Shown: in pieces, positions 1 to 10,417 of the stretch
How positions within the stretch are numbered: position 1 is the stretch's first letter
Layout: every line of letters begins with the position of its first letter
Origin: Aphrocallistes beatrix
Taxonomy: Eukaryota; Porifera; Hexactinellida; Sceptrulophora; Aphrocallistidae
Direction: 5' to 3'
Assembly: GCA_963281255.1 (NCBI GenBank)
Contig: OY725490.1
Coordinates: 124,001 to 188,000 of the forward strand
DNA: 64,000 bases
Position numbers and translations under genes: made by a program
The notes under the pieces: generated by a model
Told to the model about the DNA's origin: nothing
The model's database searches: none
Seen by the model: the letters and a program-made list of their open reading frames with translations, nothing else

Positions 1-388
1 GAACTGACACACAATTAGAGAAATACTGACATATAAACACTCTATTTTCTGAAACAGCAATAGAACGAGGACTATCCATCTTATCTTCAAACTTGTACAA
101 ATACTTACCATTGCCATCAAACACTTGGACTCTATTGTTGACAATATCTGACACATAAATATTTCCAGTTTGATAGTCAACTGCTACTCCATAAGGACAA
201 TTGAACATTCCTTCTTCACTACTCTGTTTCCCTCCTACCCTCACTACAGGAGCCATTCCACTCTTGTGAGCTAGTACAGGCAGACTAGACACTCCAGCAG
301 TTGACTCAGTAAGCACGATTCTTTCTGGTTCCTCGTCTAGACCATTCACAGTCTCATCAGACTCTAAACCGGAATCATCAGTTGCCAT
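1..388 (-). CDS. NHL-repeat protein, subfamily A (copy A1), partial
   Basis: The first 129 codons of an intronless NHL beta-propeller gene; the rest lies outside the window. The start is the ATG at 388-386, which aligns with the ATG (MAT-DS) of the four other A copies. The frame is open to position 1. A non-repetitive leader of about 65 residues precedes the first NHL-type blade, which carries GVAVDYQTGNIYVSD and NNRVQVF; a second blade has SPRSIAVSENRVF. NHL repeats form propeller blades that bind protein or RNA partners. No RING, B-box or other TRIM domain is attached, so this is a standalone propeller and its partner is unknown. The 5' flank matches other A genes until it is cut by a Helitron-like insertion at 577. 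Confidence 0.75.
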   Translation of the reverse strand, partial: MATDDSGLESDETVNGLDEEPERIVLTESTAGVSSLPVLAHKSGMAPVVRVGGKQSSEEGMFNCPYGVAVDYQTGNIYVSDIVNNRVQVFDGNGKYLYKFEDKMDSPRSIAVSENRVFICQYFSNCVSV

Positions 389-576
389 TATTGAATTAAT
401 CAAGCTAAGAGAATGGAACAAATGGAAATATAAACACTTTTTTAATTATCATCAAAACATACATTATAATTAATTAGACTATTTTATAACAGTCAAATGT
501 ATTCTATGTACGTTGTAGTATATTTGAATAAAATATTGGATACTTGCCCCTCTGACCCGCGTGCTTATAGTTAGTA

Positions 577-1337
577 CAAGCGCGCTTCGCTTGCTTGCGC
601 TGCGCGGCTTGCAGACACTGCGTGTCTGCAGATTTACCCAGTGGGCGCTTGGGGATATGAGAGAAACAATACGTCGCTTTCTTGTTTTGTACTAAGTACG
701 CTGGATTGTCATTTGTCTACGGTTACATTAATGAAATCAGAACTGTAGCAGAAATTTTGTTTCGTGATAAATATAATTTACTTCGTATTAAGTCAACTAA
801 TCCTGAATGTAAGCTCAATTTGAATACACAAAGTTCACATTGCTAAAGATTATTATACTTAAATAATCAATTCCAGTCTATGTCGTTAAAAGTTATTGTA
901 TGATCGAATTGATTGATCGTAGCATATAATACACTTTAATTGTTGTTAACAATCAAATTAGACTCAAAATAGCATTATTCAATCATTTATATGAAATAGA
1001 ATCGTTTTAATGGCATTATAAAAGGCTGATAATTGTTTGGTTCTTACATAAACCAATTAATTTCAATCACAAATAGTCCTTTGGATTGTAGGCATAAGTC
1101 ACTACTATTTTATTCCAATGTATTTGCATTATAAAATAATCGAAGTTGATTGGTCAGCACATTTTGTCACCTATCTCGGCGAGGTGTGAACATTTCGCTT
1201 AGATCTTCGAACTTAATCCTAGATTCACCATTTGACACCTACATGCCAATTTTCGTATCTCTACGACTTGCCAATTCTTCAATCAATTCGGACAAACAAA
1301 CAAAAAAAAAAAAATCCTAGCATTTTAATATATAAGA
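577..1337 (-). mobile_element. Helitron-like non-autonomous element, subfamily 2
   Basis: Read on the minus strand it begins TCTTATATATTAAAATGC and ends in the GC-rich imperfect hairpin and GCGCGCTTG. Flanking bases are A before and T after. The same subfamily recurs at 36318-37060 (shared interior around the ACGTCGCTTTCTT motif). It has no coding capacity. It sits in the conserved 5' flank of gene A1. The flanks both contain TAGTTAGT, so a short duplication cannot be excluded at this copy. Confidence 0.6.
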
Positions 1338-2457
1338 TAGTTAGTCATTCTGGCCTTGGTATATATTACATACTCTAGTATATATCTACTATGCCTACTA
1401 TAATGTGTGGTGGAGTAAATTGATTCTACTAAAGAACTAGCAATTACATATAAGCACATATAAGGAATAAGGAAGTAAGGAAGTAAGAAGTAAGGAAGTA
1501 ATAAGGAAGTGTGACATATCTAAACATAGCCCGTGTATAATGTTCTACCATAGCCTACTATAATAAGGCCTGAGAGTAACTTGCGAATTTGGGACTAGGG
1601 ATGCGGTAGAAGATGGTTGAACTAATACATGAACTGCCTTAAATAATTAACAAAGCACAATAGAGTTTAGGAATGTATTACCAACATATATAAATATGGT
1701 ACCAAAGTACTCATATCCGTTGTTGAAATTTAGATTAGTCACCATATGGTTGCGCAATAGGGTCTGTTTGTGACAAATTTGGTGATTTTCAGAAGTCGTT
1801 TAGGGGCATTTCTAAGGGTTTTAATTGTAAAATCCTTCGCATAGAACTGAGATGTGAATGAGTTGATGCGAAAAATTTTTTCATGGAATGTCGCTAGATT
1901 CCAGTGTTGCTATGGAAACGTGTTTTGGTCAGTTTGGATCATATCTAGAAAACCACAAGGGCTAGACATTTAAATGTAATTCCATTTGATCGGAATTTCG
2001 ACGTCTAAATTCAATGGCCTACGAGTTATTAGACAATTTATCATATTTCTGGAATATCTCTCCAATCGTTCTTCGCCTCAATTTTTCTCGTAATTGAAAT
2101 TCAAAATACTAATCGAACTTTGCTATCAGAATGCCTCGTAATAGTCTTGTAGTATCAGAAAAAATACTAAAATAGGCATAGACAAATGGAAAATTTAATG
2201 AGGTGAGGAGATACAGATTTCAAAAATACCGATGGTGAAAAGGATTCAAAAATCAAAATATAATTAATTAACTTTAGATCTACTATGCCTATGATCTGTG
2301 GTGAACTAAATAGAACTGGTATAGTAAAATGATTTTACCAAAGAACTAGCAATTATATGAGAGTACAGGATTAGGCATAGGTTTGCTCATTAGGTATAAA
2401 ATTTCTTACACTCAAACAATTTTAGTTATTATAGTCTTTAGGGATTATAATTTTTGG
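1338..2457. other. Gene-free flank of an A unit
   Basis: Holds the upstream module shared by all A genes (a tract with CTACTATGCCTATGAT near 2281, also near 1390, 3810, 8670, 14700 and inverted at 58620), a short GGAAGTAA-type simple repeat at about 1468-1512, and AT-rich sequence without convincing coding frames. Confidence 0.5.
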
Positions 2458-2612
2458 TTTGGATTGAATTTGAGAATTGTGGATGAGGAGGTTTGGTTGT
2501 GGATGTAAACTGAATCTTACTGTCCAGGTTCAAAGTATCAGTCCCGCCTTTGTGTGTTCTCGTTGTTCAGTGAAGTATTCTTTACTGTTATATTTGGTTG
2601 CCATATTTGGTC
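2458..2612 (+). repeat. Dispersed repeat, inverted match to about 61230-61400
   Basis: The stretch around GAGAATTGTGGATGAGGAGG and the following 100 bases is the reverse complement of 61230-61400 with scattered differences. It abuts the point where NHL copy A2 stops matching its relatives, so it marks a rearrangement breakpoint. It opens a small frame with no recognisable domain, which I do not call a gene. Confidence 0.6.
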
Positions 2613-3100
2613 AGATCTCCAATTATTTCATTGATTGCGATACCAGTCGGACGATGCATTTGACATTCTCCAATAGTTCCAAATTGTGTGATAAGATTTC
2701 CGTTTAAATCATGAACTGACACAAAATTTGAGTTAAACTGATTTACAAACACTCTATTTTCCGAAATAGCAGCAATAGAACAAGGTTTCATCTTATCTCC
2801 AAACTTGTACAAATACTCTCCATTGCTATCAAATACTTGGATTCTATTGCCGTAATATTCTGACACATAAATGTTTCCAGTTTGATAGTCCACTGCTACT
2901 CCATAAGGAAAGTAGAACAGTCCATCTTCACTACTCTGTTCCCTTCCTACCCTCACTACAGGAGTCATTCCACTCTTGTGAGTTAGTACAGGCAGACTAG
3001 ACACTCTAGCAGTAGACTCTGTAACCACGATTCTGCCTGGCTCTTCAGCTAGACCAAACACAGTCCCATCAAACTCTACACCCGAATCGTCAGTTGCCAT
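2588..3100 (-). pseudogene. NHL-repeat gene, subfamily A (copy A2), 3'-truncated
   Basis: Starts at ATG 3100-3098 like the other A genes and stays open for 170 codons, about half the 306-residue full length. Blade motifs GVAVDYQTGNIYVSE, NRIQVF and PTGIAINEI are present. At about 2612 the homology ends within the third blade and the frame enters unrelated repeat DNA, giving a 10-residue foreign tail and a stop at 2588. Half a propeller is unlikely to fold as a closed ring, so I treat it as a pseudogene, although the frame itself is undamaged and could be transcribed from its conserved upstream flank. Confidence 0.65.
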
Positions 3101-4246
3101 TATTGAATTAATCAAGCTAAGAAAATGGAACAAATGGAGATATATACACGTTCTTAAATATTATCAAAACATACAATATTTATTAGCCTATTTTATAACC
3201 AATTGAAATATATTCTATGTACGTTGGAGTATATTTGAATATAATATTGGATGTTTGGTCCCTCTGGCCAACATGCTTATAGAAGTTAGTCATTCTGGCT
3301 CTGGTATAGAGTACACACTCTAGTATAATTAAGATTTTGGACTACGAATGCGGCTGAAGATGGTCAAAGTAAACATGAGCTGCTTAATTAAGACCCTCCG
3401 TTGCCCCTGGAATGTGTCGCGTAATTTCCGATTTTATGCCATTTTGGTCTATTTCGGGGCATCTACTATAAATAGAAAAAAACCCGGAGGCAGAGGGAAA
3501 ATAAATTAATACGTATCATTAAGCTGACAGAATAGAGCTTCGGAATGTGTTATTAGAATATATAAATATAGCATCAAAGTTCAGTGGAACCCCTGAAATC
3601 AGTGCCATCGGAAGCTCCTCAAATATATACTCTAGTACCGCCGCCTCCGCTTAATCGGGGGACTTTTGGTAGGACCGGAATAGCTCGCATACATAGAAGC
3701 TAATACAAAATATTTTCGGTTAATAGGGTTCTCCGTTTAATCGGGGCAAAATGTCCTCTGACCGATGTGACTTTATTAAGCGGAGTCGATTGTATAATAT
3801 ATTTAGATCTACTATGCCTATGATGTGTGGTGTAGTAAAATGATTCTATCAAAGGACTAGCAATTATATATAAGCACAAGTATAGCTGCATATAGATAGT
3901 ATAAAACATGGCTACTATATATAATTATGCTCAATGCTAACTTGCAGACTTTGGACTAGGAATGCGGTAGAATATGTTAAACAAAAGCATTTACTGCCTA
4001 ATATCATTAATCAGATGATATAAGAGCTTCGGAAGGTATTATTTGAATACATAAATATGGATCAAAGTACAGTGGAACTCAAAACAAAATGGCTGGAATT
4101 TTGTGGTGACCGCTATTGTGAAACTTTTGGAAAGAAACCATATTTCATCAAATTAACAGTAACCGTACTATATATACCAATCAGAAAATACAATTGCTTA
4201 TTTTAATTCATAGTTTAATAAGCATCGAGCTTCAAATAATAGAAGT
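3101..4246. other. A2 upstream flank and repeat debris
   Basis: Starts with the conserved A-gene 5' flank (to about 3310). It also contains two pogo/Tigger-like pieces near 3575 and 3720 (CAGTGGAACCCC and a CCGTTTAATCGGGG tract), and another copy of the CTACTATGCCTATGAT module near 3807. No gene seen. Confidence 0.45.
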
Positions 4247-4675
4247 GGGCTTCGCTTACTTGCGCTGCGCGGCTTGCGGACACTACTTACCCGCAAGGAA
4301 TCACTACAAGATCATGGGGATATTCAAGAAACGGTCGATAGTTTTTCTGACTCTCCACTAAAAGAATGTCATTTATCCATGGTTAACAATGAATTCGGGA
4401 CTGGAGAAGTAAATTAAGTTCATGATAAATGGAAATGCTTAATATAAATCTAACTAATCCAAAATGTGATGACAATTTGAACCTATAAAATTCGCAACTT
4501 ACAGATTATTATATTTGAAAATCTCCAACAACTTTAGTCTAGTAACCTTAACAACAATCTCAACTTTCCATTAAATTAGTTTTAATGATTAAATAATAAA
4601 CTCAAAAGTTCCATTCAATTATTTATATTGAATGGAATTGTGTGAATCACATTATAAAAGTCTGACAATTGAATT
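4247..4675 (-). mobile_element. Helitron-like element, 3' terminal fragment
   Basis: The hairpin end (CTTCGCTTACTTGCGCTGCG) and an interior resembling the 577-1337 element are present. The TC end is missing and the edges are diffuse. Confidence 0.4.
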
Positions 4676-4752
4676 AAATTACTCCATCAAGTGAGTTTAG
4701 TTTATTCTTCCCTCGTGTGTACTAGAATGTGTCTCTTAAAAGGAATATCTTA

Positions 4753-4945
4753 GGGCATGCCTAGTTTCCGGGAAAGGACGGGATCCCGTCCCGGGAATTA
4801 GGTACGTGTCTTAACCCCTCCCGTCCCGGAAATTAGGTACCTTTTCTGTCCCGTCGCGGAGATTAGGCATCTTGACTCGTCCCGTCCCAGAAATTAGGTA
4901 CCTAGATTTTCTGGGACGGTCCCGTCCCGGAAATTAGGCATGCCC
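4753..4945. mobile_element. Short MITE built of CCCGTCCCGGAAATTAGG repeats
   Basis: Terminal inverted repeats of about 20 bp begin GGGCATGCCTA at both ends. The interior is four to five imperfect copies of a unit with CCCGTCCCGGAAATTAGGTA. Diverged relatives flank the C-type NHL genes at about 20,885-21,000 and 53,940-54,095. No clear target duplication and no coding capacity. Confidence 0.6.
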
Positions 4946-5059
4946 AAAATCAGTTCACTATAGAGAAGTTTGACTGTTTAAGATTGTACTCTTCTAGATA
5001 ACCAATAAAATCTTATCACTGTTATTTGGATTCAGTGATCAATAATAACGAATGGCGGG

Positions 5060-5122
5060 CACTTCGTCGCTTGGACACTTCGTCGCTCGGACATTTCTTC
5101 GCTCGGACATTTCGTCGCGGGA
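5060..5122. repeat. 16-bp tandem repeat, four units
   Basis: Four consecutive copies of CACTTCGTCGCTCGGA-like units. A related inverted piece (GAGCGAAGAAGTGTCCG) lies near 5260. Confidence 0.75.
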
Positions 5123-6195
5123 CACTTCCTCAACTTCCGGTCCTTACTCGTTAGTCTCCATCTATTTTAGTCTGATTAATGAGGTGAAATTCCCGTGAAA
5201 CAGAGACGAAGATTACGCTACACATAGTCCGGTAAATAATGTTCAGAAGAAGAAATGTCAGAGCGAAGAAGTGTCCGATTACCAATAATAGCGTTAATTA
5301 ACAATTAGACTACTCATTAAAACTATAAATATGGAAGGACTGATGCGTGTCCACAGGAGACTAAGATGGAGAGATTCAAAGAGCACACCACGTACAAGGA
5401 ATGCCGGTCAACTCGTACCACATACTAACAGAAAATCCTTCTTTTCGCACTGTTCATTCAGATGTCGCATCCAAAATGCTATAGAAATGGTATGTTTCAT
5501 TTCGGTATTTGGTACGAGTTGACTGGTTCTCCGTACAAGCATGCATCGCAATTGTCGATGGAGTACACTTGTGAGAAGGAAAGAAGTCGCCAAGATCTTT
5601 TGACATTCATAAGAACGTGGCTCTTCTTTTTAATATCGTAGCGCTTTGTATGACTGAAGAGCTGGCATTGCTCAAAGTCAACCTAATAGCAGAACTATGT
5701 AGAAACAGGAAGGTCACAATACTCCTTTCTGGAGAGAAAGAGTTATCTTTTAGTTCTCCTCAGTTCTGCAGTGACTCTACAGTTTGAAGAAGTTCGTGAT
5801 TTCGTAAAAGGTCCATTTGGACTTACCGTGGATGAGACATTGCAGTTCAGAAGTAGATGATCGTATACGTTAAGGCTAAACGTGTGTAGTAGGGGAGAGT
5901 CAGCGTTGTTCAAGTTCTGCGATTACTGTGCGCAACTTGACTAATGGATAGGAATCATAGGCGTCAAATGTGGGTACCTGGGGGTGCCGAACCCCCAGGT
6001 TTGGAGCCTGTGGGGGGCGTGGTGCTGGGCAATGGAGCAATGGAGGAAGCTGTAGCATGGCAGGCCTCCACACAAACCTATAGGCAACAACTAAACACTA
6101 GATTATTTTAATTGAGTCTAATAATGTACCCCAATAACATTTTTCTCTCACCATAGTCCGAGAATTCTTTTCCCTAGGTGACAATAATTGCTCTA
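5123..6195. other. Gene-free region
   Basis: Contains a 14-bp inverted pair (GTCAACTCGTACCA near 5407 and its complement near 5510) that creates two overlapping short frames on opposite strands. At 5945-6110 there is a GC-richer block with CCGAACCCCCAGGT whose inverted relative is at about 60,365-60,480. No gene supported. Confidence 0.4.
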
Positions 6196-6613
6196 CAGTA
6201 CCCAGACAAAAGTATTTGTACACTATATTATTCCCCATACAAATAGTACTAAATTGGATCTTTTCATGAAGGGGAAAGTATTCAAACTCTAAGAGCTATG
6301 AAGAGTCTGATTTAAGATTCGAAATCTTCACATTCGAATTAGTAATAGTTGAAGATTTCTAATAAATTACTCAACTCAATGAGTAAAGATTATCAACCTG
6401 TGCCACAAGAAGTAGTACATTGCCATCGTGTATAGTGATAAAAATGGACACATGTGGCACAAAGTGGCAGTGATTGATAATTTGAAAACGTTGGGAGTTA
6501 ATAATTAATTAAAAATATCCTACGTTTCGGAGTTTAATCTTCATGAATAGACCCATTTAGTATTAAATGTACGTAAGATAATGAAGTGTGCAAATACTTT
6601 TGTCCAGATACTG
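6196..6613. mobile_element. Tc1/mariner-type MITE
   Basis: Ends CAGTACCCAGACAAAAG and, inverted, CAGTATCTGGACAAAAG, flanked by TA on both sides. Much of the interior is self-complementary (CACTGCCACTTTG-type arms around 6400-6470). Non-coding; same terminal type as 19113-19585 and 57533-58008. Confidence 0.7.
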
Positions 6614-7189
6614 TATATCAACATTTGGGCATCAGAAATCTAAAATATTTTCTGGGAGGGAAGCCCCCCTTACCGTCGCTCGCTCTTGGGCCCCCCAGGT
6701 TTTATTCTATTTTCCAAAACTTGGCGCCAATGATAGAATGGTACTTATTGAAACTAAATAGTGAAACTGTGGAAACATGGAAAAGGTCCAGAAGGATAAC
6801 AATACAGTCATCCTTTTAACATATTGTGATGACAAGGGAATGAATGCTATTTAGACTGACTTGACAAATAATCTTAGAAATTAAGAAAATGTGAGATCTA
6901 GTAAGTTTGTATCAAATTTTATCGTCTTGAAATTCCTTAATTCAAAGTCCAGAATTAGGCTCCAGTCAGTCAGTTAGAATCAAAATACCATTCTATTAGT
7001 TTGAAAATATGGAGTAACAAATAAAGGTCTATAAAGATTGAATTAAAGCAAATGTTAATAAGAAAATATTGAAACAAGAATCAAAAGTATAAGCATTGAG
7101 CATCAATAATAGCAAACAAAATCAATGAGGGTCTATTAATTATAAAAAGTTAGAGGAAATAATTAAATTCTAAAATATGAAAAGAGGAA
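6614..7189. other. 3' flank of NHL gene A3
   Basis: AT-rich downstream region. Its second half (about 6,890-7,189) is a close copy of 12,905-13,175 and, inverted, of 60,167-60,360. The short frame at 6586-6819 runs out of the MITE and has no homology I recognise. Nothing else seen. Confidence 0.45.
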
Positions 7190-8110
7190 TCAGAAAATGA
7201 GAAGAGAGTGGTTGTAGCGGAGTACACACAAGATTCTCCCTTTTGAGTCCAGTGTAACACCACACGGTCCAGATACACAATCATTAATTGTATGCACTAA
7301 CTCGCCATGTTGATTGAAAATAAAAATAGCATTTTGAGGGAAATCCGATATGATAAAGTGACCAGATCCATCAATGCAGAATGCACGAGGACCTTTTAAG
7401 TGCATGGAAATAGGACTGATAGCAGAGTTGTGTGTATGAGTGTAGTCATGAGTGAAAGAGTGTAGGAAAGGTCTATCGCCGCTTATTACAAAAATGAACT
7501 CATTAGTTAGTTTGATGTCACAAGGGGTTTTTAGTATTCCTTGTCCGAACTGAGAGTTTAACGGTAAATCTTTGTAAAACATTTGTATTCTATTATTATT
7601 AGAATCACACACATAGATGTCTCCATTTATTTCATTGATTGCGATCCCAATTGGACGATGCAATTGGGATTCTCCACTACCAATACATCCCAACTGTGTG
7701 ATGAGAGTTCCGTTTAGATCATGAACTGACGCACAACTAGAGATAAACTGACTTACAAACACTCTATTTTCTGAAATAGCTATGGAACGAGGACTATTCA
7801 TCTGATCTCCAAACTTATACAAATACTCTCCATCGCTATCAAACACTTGGACTCTGTTGTTAATCATCCCTGATACATAAATATTTCCTGTTTGATAGTC
7901 CACTGCTACTCCATGAGGACAGTGGAACTTTCGTTCCTCACTACTCCGTCTCCTTCCTACCCTCACTACAGTGGTCTTTCCACTCTTGTGAGCTAGTACA
8001 GGCATACTAGACACTCCAGCAGTAGACTCAGTAACCACGATTCGGCCTAGCTCCTCAGCTAGACCATTCACAGTTCCATCAGACTCTACACAGGAATCAG
8101 CAGTCGCCAT
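7190..8110 (-). CDS. NHL-repeat beta-propeller protein, subfamily A (A3), intact
   Basis: A complete intronless gene of 306 aa. I start at ATG 8110-8108; in-frame codons upstream lack another ATG and the MATADS start is shared by all A copies. Residues 1-65 form a leader without repeats. Blades follow with GVAVDYQTGNIYVS, NNRVQVFDSDGEYLYKFG, SPRSIAISENRVFVSQF, RPIGIAINEINGDIYVCD, NNRIQMF, TPCDIKLTNEFIFVISG, GPRAFCIDGSGHFIISD and GPCGVTLDSKGRILCVL, enough for a six-bladed ring. No signal peptide or membrane helix, so probably cytosolic or nuclear. NHL propellers bind proteins or RNA; here the ligand is unknown. Closely related to 13176-14096 and to the broken 59251-60166 copy. Confidence 0.85.
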   Translation of the reverse strand: MATADSCVESDGTVNGLAEELGRIVVTESTAGVSSMPVLAHKSGKTTVVRVGRRRSSEERKFHCPHGVAVDYQTGNIYVSGMINNRVQVFDSDGEYLYKFGDQMNSPRSIAISENRVFVSQFISSCASVHDLNGTLITQLGCIGSGESQLHRPIGIAINEINGDIYVCDSNNNRIQMFYKDLPLNSQFGQGILKTPCDIKLTNEFIFVISGDRPFLHSFTHDYTHTHNSAISPISMHLKGPRAFCIDGSGHFIISDFPQNAIFIFNQHGELVHTINDCVSGPCGVTLDSKGRILCVLRYNHSLLIF

Positions 8111-8335
8111 TATTGAAGTAATCAAGCTAAGAGAATTTAACCAATGAAGATATTTACAATTTCTTGAATATCATAAAAAAATACATTATTTATTAACCTA
8201 TTTTATAACCAGTAGAAATATACTCTCTGTACGCTGTCGTATATTTGAATAAAATATTGGATGTTTGGCCCCTCTGGCCCGCGTGCTTATATAAGTTAGT
8301 CATTCTGGCCCTGGTATAGAGTGTATACTCTAGTA
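8111..8335 (-). promoter_or_regulatory. Conserved 5' flank of A-type NHL genes
   Basis: About 225 bp upstream of A3 that is preserved upstream of A4 (14097-14307), A5 (59034-59250), and partly A1 (389-576) and A2 (3101-3310). It includes ATATTTGAATAAAATATTGG and a TTATAACC element. Preservation may reflect recent duplication rather than selection, so the regulatory role is inferred. Confidence 0.4.
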
Positions 8336-8643
8336 TAGTGGCGGGCAACCTTAATACTCAAGTGGGCCACAATTGGGGGCCGCGAGTGGTCTCACGGGCC
8401 CCAAATATGTCAGGTTTTGTTACAGTCACATCACCATGGCCATAGCAAGAACTGACATTAGAAAAGCAAAATAAGTAAATAAATTGAATAATCATATATT
8501 GATATTCAGCATCAATTTCACACAAAATTAAACGAGCCCATTTTGTATTACAATTACCAACACGCGGGTCCCATAATAGAGTGTTTGGAAAGAGTCGCGA
8601 GTCATCAAATTTAGCCTCGCTGGCCCCAGGTTGCTCACCGCTG
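8336..8643. mobile_element. hAT-type MITE
   Basis: Termini TAGTGGCGGGCAACC and, inverted, CAGCGGTGAGCAACC. The flanking 8-bp duplication is CTCTAGTA / CTCTATTA. The same element at the same place occurs upstream of A4 and A5, so the insertion predates the segmental duplications. Confidence 0.75.
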
Positions 8644-8867
8644 CTCTATTATAATTAACTTTATATCTACTATGCCTATGATCTGTGGTGTACTGCTAAA
8701 GAACTAGCAATTATAGTATATAAGTGAGTACAGGTAGTATAACTGCTTAAAGATAGTATAGAACATAGCTACTATATATAATGCTCAATACTAACTTAGA
8801 CTTTGGACAAGGAATGCGGTAGAAGATGATTAAACTAAACATTTGCTTCCTAATATGGGGAATCAGA

Positions 8868-9160
8868 ATAAGACCTAAAATTGAAGTAGGAATAAGACCA
8901 AAAATGTGCGAAGTAGGAATAAGACCAAAAATGTGCGAAGTAAGAATAAGACAAAATAGAGGGAGAGAGAAAGTGAGCATTTTAGGTTTGAAATAGTGTT
9001 CAATTGAGTGTGAAAGTGGCGTTTTTATTGGTAAGAGGGGTAGTGTGTGGCATTTTTATTGGTAAGTGCGGTATTGTGTGACATTTTTATTGGTAAGAGG
9101 GCTAGTGGTGGCATTTTAGGTCTTAATCCTACTTCGAATTAGGTCTTATTCCAGCGACTC
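8868..9160. repeat. Tandem-repeat element with GAATAAGACC ends
   Basis: Bounded by AGAATAAGACCTAA and its inverse (TTAGGTCTTATTCC). Inside are about three copies of a unit with GAAGTAGGAATAAGACCAAA and three copies of a unit with GGCATTTTTATTGGTAAG. Shorter versions lie at about 14,950-15,110 and 58,268-58,445, so unit number differs between duplicates. A frame over it encodes repeated ILTSHIFGLI-like residues, which I regard as a by-product. Confidence 0.65.
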
Positions 9161-10120
9161 CTAATAACTAGACAGAAGAATGTATTATTAGCATATAGTA
9201 CAAATTTGGATCAAAGCACAGAGGAACTCAAAACAAATGGCTGTAATTTATGGTGTGACCGCTATTGTGAAACTTTTTGAAAGAAACCATATTTCAATGA
9301 GTTAGCAATAATCATATTATATACGCAGTCGAATTAGAAGATATAATACTTATTTCTATTCATAGTTTAAATACGCATCAAACTTTTTTATTACTATACA
9401 CTTTAACATAATTGAGACATCTGCATATGTTATAAGTATAAATAACAATGACAGCCTACAGTAGTTTCGTACAATGATTACTATTGTGACAATGAAGCTG
9501 TACATAGTATTGTATAGAAAAGGTGTGAAAAAGTGTTTTCCATTTTTTTTTGCAGAGGTGTGAAGATTTCGCTTAGATCTTCGAACTTAATCATAGATTC
9601 ATTCATGAATAGACCAATTTTCGTATTGTGTTGAAATACTTTTGTCTGGTTGGTGTATATTGATTCATTATCAGAGGAAAATGATAATTTGAATACCTAG
9701 GGGAGATCAATCATTTCAGAGAATCTCCAAATATTTCGATCGTTCATATATTACGTGACAGTTCTTACATGTTTGCTAATGGCTGTATAATTCTATCGAT
9801 CAGTTAGAACATGAAATAAAATGCTGATTGAAAATAATAACACTCACAATATGAAATGATTAATAAAGGCCGATGGAATGAAAAAAAAAAGCAAATTGTG
9901 AATGTAAATAAGAAAATACTAAACAGGGAACAAGATGGAAATAATAACAGCGTTGGGAATTGCAAAAATCAATGAGATTTCACTAATTGTAAGAAAGTTA
10001 AAGAGTAAATATCAATCCAATAATAGGAAATAAATCAGAAAATAAGAAGATGACATAAAAACAATTGATTTTCTGAGAAAGCAAATAGAATCTGGACAAT
10101 TTATTCTATTTGCATCCCAA
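9161..10120. other. Gene-free spacer with Helitron and MITE fragments
   Basis: About 9,385-9,610 is an interior Helitron-like fragment lacking both ends. About 9,640-9,662 is a leftover TTTTGTCTGGTTGGTGTA end of the Tc1-like MITE that is complete in the inverted copy (57533-58008). The remainder is AT-rich and matches 15,355-15,827 and, inverted, 57,066-57,530. Confidence 0.5.
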
Positions 10121-10417
10121 AATACTTATATGGCGCTAAGCGACAATGTCGCTGACTCTAGTGATAGTTTCGCTAGAGTTACTCTAGTTACAATGAGGCT
10201 AACTCAAAAATTCCTGAGATCAGTGGTTTTTAAGCTCTATTTCCTCTCCAAAAACCGCGACATCGACCTTGGTAAATGCCCGTTCGACAACCTGAGAGTC
10301 ATATCTCCAACCCAAAATGCTGCTAAATCGGTCTGAAATGGTAGCATTCTCCACTGGAAACGCTGCGTGATTATCGCAATAGTCAGCGACATTGTCGCAC
10401 AACTCCATATAAGTATT
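10121..10417. mobile_element. TIR element with AATACTTATATGG ends
   Basis: Both ends read AATACTTATATGG inward, followed by a GCGACAATGTCGCTGAC palindromic block at each side. Copies at the same duplicated position: 15828-16096 and 56747-57065, the last with an extra internal repeat of the GTCGCTAGAG block. No clear target duplication. A 62-codon minus-strand frame in it is partly kept in the other copies but matches no family I know. Confidence 0.6.

Noticed and set aside
5331-5593. Two overlapping short frames on opposite strands
   Set aside because: Both arise from a 14-bp inverted pair (GTCAACTCGTACCA); no domain, no conservation elsewhere in the window.
8747-8980. 77-codon frame with repeated ILTSHIFGLI-like residues
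   Set aside because: A by-product of the tandem DNA repeat in a mobile element; absent as a frame in the other two duplicates.
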